From Betaproteobacteria bacterium (GTDB lineage Bacteria > Pseudomonadota > Gammaproteobacteria > Burkholderiales > Burkholderiaceae_E): a DNA stretch of 5,499 nt. The stretch lies in the NCBI GenBank assembly GCA_009922405.1, contig RFVZ01000169.1:1-5499 (forward strand). The letters run 5' to 3'. Below are positions 1 to 5,499 of this stretch, piece by piece. The notes under the pieces are model-generated. The model searched no databases. It was not told where the DNA came from and saw nothing but the letters and a program-made list of their open reading frames with translations. The first letter of the stretch is position 1; the number at the start of each line of letters is the position of its first letter. Position numbers and translations under genes: made by a program.

Positions 1-50
1 CCTGACCCCTGCCGTGTGAAGGCAGTGCTCTACCACTGAGCTACGCGCCC
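1..50 (-). tRNA. tRNA-Val, anticodon CAC, 3' end cut off by window start
   Basis: Read on the minus strand from base 50, the sequence folds as the first 50 nt of a tRNA. It has a 7-nt acceptor strand (GGGCGCG), T8 and A9, a D stem GCTC/GAGC with a GG-containing loop, an anticodon stem CTGCC/GGCAG around the loop TTCACAC, a 5-nt variable loop and the first three bases of the T stem. U33 followed by CAC puts the anticodon at valine, reading GUG codons. The rest of the T arm, the 3' acceptor strand and any encoded CCA lie beyond the window. The gene diverges from gltX. A possible promoter on the minus strand has a -35 ATGACA (bases 102-107) and a weak -10 about 17 bases further on, but this is uncertain. 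Confidence 0.93.
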
Positions 51-135
51 CCTGCGATTTCGGTGGTGTCCGAAACGCAAAAGAGTTCAGCCGGCTAGTA
101 TGTCATAGCCTCGCTTGCTTGAAACTCAGCTCCGT

Positions 136-141
136 TAAAAT
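136..141 (+). promoter_or_regulatory. candidate -10 box of gltX
   Basis: TAAAAT matches the sigma-70 -10 consensus at 5 of 6 positions and ends 7 bases before the ATG at 149. Transcription would then start at or next to the start codon, giving a leaderless message. No Shine-Dalgarno sequence precedes the ATG, which fits. The -35 region is poor: the nearest TTG (115-117, in TTGCTT) gives a short 15-base spacer. This is an inference from a single hexamer. Confidence 0.35.
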
Positions 142-148
142 CCGTCGC

Positions 149-1606
149 ATGAACTCTACGATGTCCTTACCTATGTCCGGCGCATCCGTGGTCCGAACCC
201 GATTTGCGCCCAGTCCGACTGGCGATCTTCATTTAGGGGGCGCACGCACGGCGCTGTATGCCTGGGCTTGGGCTCGTCGCCATGGCGGGCAGTTTGTGCT
301 GCGAATCGAGGATACTGATTTGGAGCGTTCCACACCGGCTGCTGTCCAGGCGATCATGGACGGAATGCATTGGCTGGATCTCGATTGGGATGAAGGTCCG
401 TTTTTTCAATCCAAGCGGATGGTTCGTTACCGCGCGGTCATCGCACAGATGCTCGAACGGGGTACTGCATATCGTTGCTGGGCATCGACTGAAGAACTCG
501 ACCAAATGCGCGAGCAGCAGCGGGCGCTGGGTCAAAAGCCCCGTTATGACGGTCGGTGGCGTCCCGAAAATGCTGCTCGAACGGGGTTAACTCCGCCCGC
601 CGGGGTCGATCCGGTGATTCGCTTTCGGAATCCAGATGTAGGTTCGGTGACCTGGGACGACTTGGTTAAGGGCCCGATTTCGATCGCCAATGACGAACTC
701 GACGACCTCATCATCGCGCGGGGTGACGGCACGCCGACTTACAACTTTTGCGTTGTTGTGGATGACCTCGAGATGCAAATTACGCACGTCCTGCGGGGCG
801 ATGACCACGTCAACAATACGCCGCGCCAGATCAATATTTTGCGCGCGCTTGGCGGGCAAGAGCCGGTCTATGGTCATTTGTCGATGATTCTCGGGCCCGA
901 TGGTGAGAAGCTGTCCAAGCGTCACGGCGCGACGTCGGTAGTGGAGTACGACGCGCAAGGTTTCTTACCCGAGGCGATGGTGAATTACCTCGCGCGCTTG
1001 GGCTGGAGCCATGGCGATGCCGAGATCTTCGACCGGCACGAGTTAGTACAGTGGTTTGATGCGGCCCAGATCAGCCGGTCACCTGCACAACTGGATTTCG
1101 ATAAGTTGCGCTGGGTGAATGCGCAGTGGCTGAAGCGCCTGACTCCGGTCGAATTGGCTAAACGATTGGAGCCCCACCTCAAAAAGCGCGGTTGGAGCGA
1201 AGCGGCGATGACCAGTGGGCCGGATCTACCTATCGCCTGCGCGCTGGTTTTTGAGCGGGCGCACACCCTCGAAGAACTTGCCGATTGGGTCGGCCTCTTT
1301 TATGTTCCCGCAGCGGTGACTAAGGCGGATCGATCGACTCACCTGACCACCGCCGCGCTCGCTGCAGTGGCGTCGCTTGCGATTAAATTCAAGGTTCTAG
1401 ACGAGGCCGAGTGGTCGGCCGGTCCGATCACGGCCACCATGAAATCGACGCTTGCTGAGTTCAGCCTCAAAATGAGCCAGCTGGCTATTCCGGTTCGACT
1501 GCTGGTTTTTGGGCAGGCCCAGACACCCTCCGTTGACGCGATGCTCGCTGCGATGCCCCGCGCAACGGTGCTTGCGCGTCTCGCGCTGGCTGAGTCGCTC
1601 AGTTAA
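149..1606 (+). CDS. gltX: glutamyl-tRNA synthetase (GluRS), class I
   Basis: This cytosolic enzyme joins L-glutamate to tRNA-Glu using ATP, for translation and, in many bacteria, tetrapyrrole synthesis. From the ATG at 149 the product is 485 aa, within the family range (about 465-490). Visible motifs: the HIGH-type signature HLGG (28-31) within an APSPTG context (20-25), the LRIEDTD block (51-57), RGDDHVNNT (217-224) before the catalytic end, and the KMSKS loop as KLSKR (254-258). The helical anticodon-binding region fills roughly 300-485. The reading frame is open back to a TTG at 119, but the extra 10 residues resemble nothing in the family. Later ATGs at 161 and 173 are possible starts, since family homology begins near residue 14 (VVRTRFAPSPTG). 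The zinc-binding site of E. coli GluRS is incomplete: only C110 remains, with A, W and P at the other ligand positions. Whether the enzyme is discriminating for tRNA-Glu cannot be judged from sequence alone. Confidence 0.96.
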   Translation: MNSTMSLPMSGASVVRTRFAPSPTGDLHLGGARTALYAWAWARRHGGQFVLRIEDTDLERSTPAAVQAIMDGMHWLDLDWDEGPFFQSKRMVRYRAVIAQMLERGTAYRCWASTEELDQMREQQRALGQKPRYDGRWRPENAARTGLTPPAGVDPVIRFRNPDVGSVTWDDLVKGPISIANDELDDLIIARGDGTPTYNFCVVVDDLEMQITHVLRGDDHVNNTPRQINILRALGGQEPVYGHLSMILGPDGEKLSKRHGATSVVEYDAQGFLPEAMVNYLARLGWSHGDAEIFDRHELVQWFDAAQISRSPAQLDFDKLRWVNAQWLKRLTPVELAKRLEPHLKKRGWSEAAMTSGPDLPIACALVFERAHTLEELADWVGLFYVPAAVTKADRSTHLTTAALAAVASLAIKFKVLDEAEWSAGPITATMKSTLAEFSLKMSQLAIPVRLLVFGQAQTPSVDAMLAAMPRATVLARLALAESLS

Positions 1607-1616
1607 AAGACCAAGC

Positions 1617-2471
1617 TTAAAAAACTTGTTTTGCCACCGTCGGTGTCGCGCTCGGCGGATTAATGATCTTGCGGATGTCGTTTGCCGCTTCTTGCGCTTT
1701 GACGATTCCGTCGGTCATCGTTTCAATGCTCCAGGTAATGACCTTTTTCAGAAACTCCGTCACCGACGTTTCCCAAGACGGGTTGTAAACGCCCGTTGTC
1801 CACTCGTTGGTGCTCTTAATATTCTCAGGGCGCGACAGGGTTGATTTCCCGAGTGAGTTGGGGTGGGTCAGATCGCTCAGCTTGGACCAGACCTCGGTCA
1901 CACGGTCGGCGCCATGCTCCGCTTCGATTTTGGCGAGGATGCCCAGCATGATGCGCAGGTCAATAATGCGGCTTGCCTCGAGCTTGTCGGTCGAGGTCGT
2001 CCCGTACATGGCGCGGTACAGAACCATCTCGTGGTCGGTTGAGGTCAGAAGCTTGCGGTGCAGGTCGGTGCGCTTGATCTCTTTGGACATCAAAACGATC
2101 GCGCTGCCGACTTCAAATCCAAAACATGCTTGCTCGAACAATGAGCGCACCAGCGCGGGGGCAGTCAGCAGCTTGTTGCTGGCAATCAGGTCGATCGAGC
2201 AACCGGCGACTTCATGGAACCTGAACAATGCAATCCGTGCCCAGGCATCGACCAACGACGCCTGACCTAACCAGAGGACGGCGTTCGCCTCGTGAACCGA
2301 ATGGCACCGGGCCGCCTTGGCTTGCAGACCAGCGACCGTCTCAAACGGAACATTAGTGGGCCGATCGTTCAGATTCGAGATCTTGTCCAGTTTCTCTACG
2401 GAGAGAAGGAACCGGGACTCGAAGTCATCCTCTTTCTGGGAGGAGGGCGAAGGAACGTAAGCGGGCTGCAT
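1617..2471 (-). CDS. protein of unknown function, probably all-helical
   Basis: I do not recognise this 284-aa protein with certainty. It has no signal peptide and no clear membrane segment. A polar, proline- and serine-rich N-terminus (1-20) leads into a mostly helical body. The stretch LVRSLFEQA (107-115) and the later LSDLTHPNSLG (198-208) recall, in order and spacing, a pattern I associate with DUF5677-like helical proteins, where an arginine-rich helix is followed by an LS..xHP motif; this is a weak impression, not an assignment. Codon use is similar to the neighbours and the long frame has no interruptions, so a real gene is likely. It converges with gltX (10 bases between the stops) and diverges from aroC. 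Both neighbours are conserved housekeeping genes, so it looks like an accessory insertion or a lineage-specific gene. The ATG at 2471 is the only good N-terminal start; a weak GAG precedes it by a few bases. Confidence 0.75.
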   Translation of the reverse strand: MQPAYVPSPSSQKEDDFESRFLLSVEKLDKISNLNDRPTNVPFETVAGLQAKAARCHSVHEANAVLWLGQASLVDAWARIALFRFHEVAGCSIDLIASNKLLTAPALVRSLFEQACFGFEVGSAIVLMSKEIKRTDLHRKLLTSTDHEMVLYRAMYGTTSTDKLEASRIIDLRIMLGILAKIEAEHGADRVTEVWSKLSDLTHPNSLGKSTLSRPENIKSTNEWTTGVYNPSWETSVTEFLKKVITWSIETMTDGIVKAQEAANDIRKIINPPSATPTVAKQVF

Positions 2472-2480
2472 AGGCTCTTA

Positions 2481-2510
2481 ATTAACGGTTGGGGGCAGGT
2501 TGTCGGTCAA
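2481..2510 (-). promoter_or_regulatory. candidate promoter of the unknown minus-strand gene
   Basis: On the minus strand, TTGACC (2505-2510, 5 of 6 to the -35 consensus) is followed after 18 bases by GTTAAT (2481-2486, 4 of 6 to the -10 consensus). The ATG at 2471 lies 9 bases after the -10 box, so the 5' leader would be only a few bases. The -10 box overlaps the palindrome TTAATTAA (2478-2485). It is the best promoter pair in the 125-base spacer for this strand, but it rests on consensus matching only. Confidence 0.4.
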
Positions 2511-2565
2511 TCGAACCTACGTCAATTGTGGCACGGGAACCGCTTTTAGGGTGCGGGCCGCGCGA

Positions 2566-2571
2566 TACAAT
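2566..2571 (+). promoter_or_regulatory. candidate -10 box of aroC
   Basis: TACAAT matches the -10 consensus at 5 of 6 positions and ends 25 bases before the aroC ATG, leaving a leader of about 18 to 20 bases. That leader includes a weak ACGAG ribosome-binding element at 2591-2595. No good -35 hexamer lies 16-18 bases upstream (the area reads CTTTTA), so an activator or a weak promoter would have to be assumed. Confidence 0.35.
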
Positions 2572-2596
2572 TCGGTTCGAAGTTTGGGGCACGAGC

Positions 2597-3712
2597 ATGG
2601 CGGGTAATTCGATCGGAGAACTGTTTCGGGTCACCACGTTTGGTGAGTCCCACGGACCTGCTTTGGGCTGTGTGATCGATGGGTGCCCACCGGGTTTGGC
2701 ACTTAACTCCTCTGATATTCAACCGGATCTGGATCGTCGTCGGCCTGGCACCTCGCGCCATGTGACGCAGCGCCAGGAGCCCGATCTGGTGCAAATTCTT
2801 TCAGGCGTCTTTGAGGGGCGAACCACGGGGACTCCGATTGCGCTGCTGATTCAAAATGCCGACGCTCGCAGCAAGGATTACGCGGCGATCGCGCAGTCGT
2901 TTCGTCCAGGTCACGCGGACTACCCTTACCATCATAAGTACGGAATTCGCGATCCGCGCGGTGGCGGTCGTTCGTCGGCTCGCCTAACGGCGGCGACGGT
3001 GGCGGCCGGTGCTGTCGCCCGCAAGTGGCTTTTGGGGGCCTACGGCACCATCGTGCGCGGATGCATGTCGCAGTTGGGTGAAATCATGATCCCGTTCGAG
3101 TCCTGGGGGCTGGTGCACGAAAACGCGTTTTTTGCACCCAATGCGACCGTGATCCCTCAGCTCGAAGCCTACATGGACGATTTGCGGCGCGCGGGGGACT
3201 CGATCGGCGCTCGATTGTTTGTTGAGGCGACTGGCGTTCCAGTTGGGCTCGGCGAACCACTCTTTGATCGTCTCGACGCCGACATTGCCCACGCGATGAT
3301 GGGAATCAACGCGGTCAAGGGGGTCGAGATCGGTGCTGGCTTTGCCTGTGTGGCGCAACGCGGCAGTGAGCATGGCGATGAACTGACACCCGCCGGGTTC
3401 GGCAGTAATCATGCGGGGGGAGTCCTTGGTGGGATTTCAACTGGGCAGCCTGTCACGGTTTCGATCGCGGTTAAACCCACCTCGAGCATCCGTGTCCCAC
3501 GCCAGTCGATTGATCTCGAGGGCCAACCGACAACCATCGAGACGCTCGGCCGCCATGACCCATGTGTGGGAATTCGCGCGACGCCGATCGCGGAGGCAAT
3601 GTTGCTACTGGTGTTAATGGACCACGCCCTGCGCCATCGGGCTCAATGTGGCGATGTACGAGTGACGACCCCCCGGATTGAGGGTCCCCAGCGACGGGAA
3701 CCCGAGCACTGA
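2597..3712 (+). CDS. aroC: chorismate synthase
   Basis: This enzyme catalyses the last shikimate-pathway step, the 1,4-anti-elimination of phosphate from EPSP to chorismate, and needs reduced FMN. It is soluble and tetrameric in known members. The product is 371 aa, close to the usual 350-390. All family signatures are present: GESHG (16-20, with the conserved His19), RPGHADY (103-109, with His106), GGGRSSAR (122-129), the MGINAVKGVEIG core (235-246), SNHAGGVLGGIS (270-281) and RHDPC (319-323) leading to the C-terminal IAEAM. The ATG at 2597 gives the canonical MAGNSIGELFRVTT-type N-terminus. The frame continues upstream to 2489, but that part does not look like AroC and would overlap the candidate -10 box. 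The CBS-domain gene follows after 15 bases and is likely in the same transcript. The sequence strongly resembles Burkholderiales chorismate synthases, from memory. Confidence 0.98.
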   Translation: MAGNSIGELFRVTTFGESHGPALGCVIDGCPPGLALNSSDIQPDLDRRRPGTSRHVTQRQEPDLVQILSGVFEGRTTGTPIALLIQNADARSKDYAAIAQSFRPGHADYPYHHKYGIRDPRGGGRSSARLTAATVAAGAVARKWLLGAYGTIVRGCMSQLGEIMIPFESWGLVHENAFFAPNATVIPQLEAYMDDLRRAGDSIGARLFVEATGVPVGLGEPLFDRLDADIAHAMMGINAVKGVEIGAGFACVAQRGSEHGDELTPAGFGSNHAGGVLGGISTGQPVTVSIAVKPTSSIRVPRQSIDLEGQPTTIETLGRHDPCVGIRATPIAEAMLLLVLMDHALRHRAQCGDVRVTTPRIEGPQRREPEH

Positions 3713-3714
3713 TT

Positions 3715-3721
3715 AGGGAGA
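3715..3721 (+). promoter_or_regulatory. Shine-Dalgarno site of the CBS-domain gene
   Basis: AGGGAGA sits 6 bases before the ATG at 3728, in the short gap after the aroC stop. It is the clearest ribosome binding site in the window and fixes the start of the CBS-domain gene. Such a site in a 15-base gap points to translation from a shared aroC transcript. Confidence 0.75.
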
Positions 3722-3727
3722 ATAGCG

Positions 3728-4192
3728 ATGCAAGTGCGTGAAGTCCTGAGTGTCAAAGGAAGCACCCTTTTTACGGTTGACCCCGAGGCGATGCTCTCTG
3801 ATGCGGTCATGGTGATGGCCGATCACGACATTGGTTCACTGGTCGTCATGGAACGGGGGCAGTTGATCGGGATGCTGACCTTTCGGGAGGTGATTCACGT
3901 ATTGGCTCTACGCCAACGCGAGCACCGTACTGGGCCAACGCCACCAGTCTCCGAAATCATCGTGCGTGAGGTGATGAACGCTGACCCGATCATTGCAACT
4001 CCCGAAATGGATATTAACGAGTTGCGCCGCGTCATGATCGAGAGTCATCAGCGCTACCTCCCTGTCATGGACGACCGTCTTCTATTGGGCGTGATTTCGT
4101 TTCATGACCTGGCCCGCGCCGTCCTCGAAGCGCAAAGTTTTGAAAACCGAATGCTCAAAGCCTACATTCGGGACTGGCCCGAAAGCAGTTAA
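3728..4192 (+). CDS. stand-alone protein with two CBS domains
   Basis: The product is 154 aa and consists almost wholly of a Bateman module: CBS domain 1 at about residues 5-61 and CBS domain 2 at about 76-137, then a short tail with KAYIRDWP (144-151). Domain hallmarks are SLVVMERGQLIGMLTFREV (37-55) and YLPVMDDRLLLGVISFHDL (110-128). Domain 2 keeps the usual S..D end of the nucleotide pocket (S124, D127), whereas domain 1 has Glu (E54) where Asp is common. There is no enzymatic, transporter or DNA-binding domain. Proteins of this kind usually bind AMP, ADP, ATP or S-adenosyl ligands and act as energy or redox sensors for a separate partner. The partner here is unknown. The gene is probably co-transcribed with aroC, but a functional link to aromatic biosynthesis is not shown by the sequence. 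Confidence 0.93.
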   Translation: MQVREVLSVKGSTLFTVDPEAMLSDAVMVMADHDIGSLVVMERGQLIGMLTFREVIHVLALRQREHRTGPTPPVSEIIVREVMNADPIIATPEMDINELRRVMIESHQRYLPVMDDRLLLGVISFHDLARAVLEAQSFENRMLKAYIRDWPESS

Positions 4193-4202
4193 TTGCGCCG
4201 AC

Positions 4203-4225
4203 CCGATCGCTTCTCAAGCGGCCGG
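4203..4225 (+). other. GC-rich hairpin between the CBS gene and surE
   Basis: Bases 4203-4212 pair with 4216-4225 around the triloop CTC. There are eight Watson-Crick pairs, one T-G wobble (4207/4221) and one A/C mismatch (4206/4222). The inner five pairs, CGCTT/AAGCG, are perfect. No T tract follows, so it is not a standard intrinsic terminator. It may act as a 3'-end stabiliser or a Rho-assisted stop for the aroC-CBS transcript, or have no role. Confidence 0.35.
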
Positions 4226-4238
4226 TGGCTGGGTGGCC

Positions 4239-4244
4239 TAGAAT
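4239..4244 (+). promoter_or_regulatory. candidate -10 box of surE
   Basis: TAGAAT (5 of 6 to the -10 consensus) ends 6 bases before the surE ATG, so the first transcribed base would fall at about the A of the start codon. No Shine-Dalgarno sequence precedes surE. No -35-like hexamer stands at 16-18 bases upstream, nor a TGn extension. The arrangement matches that at gltX and suggests a leaderless surE message, but this is inferred only. Confidence 0.35.
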
Positions 4245-4250
4245 GCTCGC

Positions 4251-5018
4251 ATGAGAATTTTGATCAGTAATGACGATGGTTATTTTTCCCCCGGCTTGGC
4301 TGCGCTCGCGCAGGCAATGAGCTCGCTGGGCGAGGTTACCGTGGTTGCGCCCGAGCGTGATCGCAGCGGGGCTTCGAACTCCCTGACGCTCGACCGCCCG
4401 CTCAAGGTTCGTCGGGCGGCCAACGGGTTTTTGTTCATCAATGGCACGCCGACTGATTGCGTGCATGTGGCGATCACTGGGATGCTCGACCATCGCCCTG
4501 ATCTGGTGGTTTCGGGGATCAATGACGGCGCCAATATGGGCGACGATACGATTTATTCCGGCACGGTGGCGGCTGCGACCGAGGGCTATCTGCTTGGGGT
4601 TCCGGCGATCGCGTTTTCGCTGGTTGGCCGTGGCTGGGCACATTTGAGTGGGGCCGCGTCAATCGCCCGCGAGGTGGTTGAAGGGTTTCTGGCCTCAGAC
4701 CCCGACCCTCGAACGCTTTTGAATGTGAACATTCCCAACCTGCCCAAAGATCAGTTACGTGGGATTGCCGCCACCCGGCTCGGCAAAAGACACGTGGCGG
4801 AGCCCGTGATCGCCAGTCACGATCCGCGTGGCGAACCGATCTGGTGGATCGGCCCTGCCGGCGAAGCCCGCGATGCAGGCCCCGGTACCGATTTTCATGC
4901 GACCGCCGAGGGGTGGGTGTCGGTGACGCCACTCAACGTGGATCTGACCTGCCGACAGTCGCTGCCATGGGTTCAGGACCGGCTGGCCAATCCGGCCGCG
5001 CCGCCCTGGAACGTTTAG
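4251..5018 (+). CDS. surE: 5'/3'-nucleotidase SurE (survival protein)
   Basis: SurE is a metal-dependent cytosolic phosphatase. Known members dephosphorylate 5'- and 3'-nucleoside monophosphates and short polyphosphate and help cells survive stress and stationary phase. The product is 255 aa, the usual length (about 245-260). The metal-binding residues are visible: NDDG at 7-10 (D8, D9), S39 in the PERDRSGAS loop, and N91 in SGINDGANMG. Other family blocks are GTPTDCV (65-71), YSGTVAAATEG (102-112) and LNVNIPN (157-163). The ATG at 4251 gives the canonical MRILISNDDG start. pcm follows after 9 bases, the order known from many proteobacteria (surE-pcm-nlpD-rpoS). The C-terminus (WNV) is intact. 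Confidence 0.97.
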   Translation: MRILISNDDGYFSPGLAALAQAMSSLGEVTVVAPERDRSGASNSLTLDRPLKVRRAANGFLFINGTPTDCVHVAITGMLDHRPDLVVSGINDGANMGDDTIYSGTVAAATEGYLLGVPAIAFSLVGRGWAHLSGAASIAREVVEGFLASDPDPRTLLNVNIPNLPKDQLRGIAATRLGKRHVAEPVIASHDPRGEPIWWIGPAGEARDAGPGTDFHATAEGWVSVTPLNVDLTCRQSLPWVQDRLANPAAPPWNV

Positions 5019-5024
5019 GTGGAG
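5017..5024 (+). promoter_or_regulatory. probable Shine-Dalgarno site of pcm
   Basis: AGGTGGAG overlaps the surE stop codon (TAG at 5016-5018) and ends 3 bases before the TTG at 5028. The spacing is short but usable. It supports coupled translation of surE and pcm and is the main reason to prefer the TTG start for pcm. Confidence 0.5.
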
Positions 5025-5027
5025 TGA

Positions 5028-5499
5028 TTGGCGGAGCGTGCCCCGATAAATCCGCAAGGTCGCAAGGTGCCCAGAGGTGCTGTAGACCTCGCGCCCCCTG
5101 CAGGCCTTGGCCTGACGTCTGATCGGACGCGCGGGCGCATGATCGACCGACTGCGCGAATACGGCATTCAGGATGAGGCCGTTTTGTCAGCGATCGGGGG
5201 CGTCGAGCGACACAGCTTTGTGGATCAAGCGCTTGCGAGCCGCGCCTACGAAGACGTGGCGTTACCGATCGGTCACGAACAAACCATTTCGCGGCCCACG
5301 GTAGTCGCAACGATGCTGGCTGCGGTTATTGCTCTGATGAAAAGCGATGTCCGCAAGCGTGCGAAGGTTCTTGAAATCGGAACGGGTTGCGGCTGGCAGG
5401 CTGCGGTGATGGCGCGATTGTTTGGCGAGGTGTACTCAGTCGAACGTATCCGTGGTTTGCATGAGGTTGCACGAAAGAATTTGGCGCCATTGCGGCTAG
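5028..5499 (+). CDS. pcm: protein-L-isoaspartate O-methyltransferase, 3' end beyond window
   Basis: Pcm uses S-adenosylmethionine to methylate L-isoaspartyl residues in damaged proteins and so starts their repair. The frame is open to the window end: 157 codons are visible from TTG 5028. Motifs (numbered from that start) are RLREYGIQDE (41-50), ALPIGHEQTIS (78-88, with the conserved QTIS serine), SAM-binding motif I VLEIGTGCG (114-122) and YSVERI (136-141). The remaining substrate-binding and C-terminal half, roughly 90-110 residues, is missing. The start is uncertain. TTG 5028 has a ribosome binding site on the surE stop and gives a 37-residue extension before the core. GTG 5067 also has an AAGG-like element. 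ATG 5139 gives a core-only protein. I favour an upstream start because residues just before ATG 5139 (LTSDRTRGR) resemble those in Burkholderia-type Pcm, which carry N-terminal extensions. Confidence 0.93.
   Translation, partial: MAERAPINPQGRKVPRGAVDLAPPAGLGLTSDRTRGRMIDRLREYGIQDEAVLSAIGGVERHSFVDQALASRAYEDVALPIGHEQTISRPTVVATMLAAVIALMKSDVRKRAKVLEIGTGCGWQAAVMARLFGEVYSVERIRGLHEVARKNLAPLRL

Noticed and set aside
119..148. TTG-initiated 10-residue extension of gltX
   Set aside because: No ribosome binding site, no resemblance to GluRS N-termini, and it would place the TAAAAT box inside the coding region.
1612..1632. Possible bidirectional terminator between the convergent gltX and unknown genes
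   Set aside because: CAAG/CTTG pairs (1612-1615 with 1625-1628) can be extended by two more A-T pairs across a C/A mismatch and are followed by four Ts. The stem is AT-rich, short and overlaps the minus-strand stop codon, so it is too weak to call.
2292..2306. RCHSVH (residues 55-60 of the unknown protein) as a HEPN-type RxxxxH nuclease motif
   Set aside because: The spacing fits, but the motif is short and easily arises by chance, and it lies in the N-terminal part without a recognisable HEPN helix context.
2478..2485. TTAATTAA palindrome as an operator or insertion target
   Set aside because: An 8-base AT palindrome overlapping a candidate -10 box is explained by the promoter itself. No second copy or flanking repeat was found.
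2489..2596. Upstream extension of the aroC frame by 36 residues from a TTG
   Set aside because: The canonical AroC N-terminus begins at ATG 2597. The upstream residues do not resemble the family and span the candidate -10 box.
4155..4643. Long antisense frames over surE and other long frames opposite gltX, aroC and pcm
   Set aside because: They lie fully opposite strongly supported conserved genes and encode Arg-, Ser- and Pro-rich sequences of no family likeness, typical of shadow frames in GC-rich DNA.
5497..5499. TAG at the last three bases as the end of pcm
   Set aside because: It is out of frame; the pcm frame reads CTA at 5496-5498, so the gene continues past the window and is truncated only by the window edge.

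Overview
The window reads as an ordinary chromosomal housekeeping segment from a beta-proteobacterium, most probably Burkholderiales or a close relative. The evidence is a moderately GC-rich sequence, a glutamyl-tRNA synthetase and chorismate synthase whose sequences resemble, from memory, those of Burkholderia-type bacteria, and a surE-pcm pair in the proteobacterial order. No database search was possible, so the taxonomic call is an inference.

Layout. At the left edge is a tRNA-Val(CAC) gene on the minus strand, cut by the window start. It diverges across about 100 bases from gltX (glutamyl-tRNA synthetase, plus strand). Convergent with gltX, only 10 bases past its stop codon, is a minus-strand gene of unknown function (284 aa, probably all-helical and cytosolic). 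It diverges across a 125-base spacer from aroC (chorismate synthase). aroC is followed after 15 bases by a gene for a stand-alone two-CBS-domain protein, with a good ribosome binding site between them, so these two are probably co-transcribed. After a 58-base gap with a GC-rich hairpin and a -10-like box come surE (5'/3'-nucleotidase) and pcm (protein-L-isoaspartate O-methyltransferase). pcm begins 9 bases after the surE stop and runs off the right edge. In many proteobacteria the genes after pcm are nlpD and rpoS; that cannot be seen here.

How the genes relate. tRNA-Val and gltX serve translation, aroC makes the last common precursor of the aromatic amino acids, and surE and pcm are linked to stationary-phase survival and protein repair. 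The CBS protein is a likely adenine-nucleotide sensor whose partner is unknown. The unknown gene is the only accessory-looking element.

Several genes (gltX, surE, possibly the unknown gene) have a -10-like hexamer only 6 to 9 bases before the ATG and no clear Shine-Dalgarno sequence, which suggests leaderless or near-leaderless transcripts. I see no mobile element, CRISPR array, long repeat, riboswitch or origin, and no convincing previously undescribed multi-gene system.
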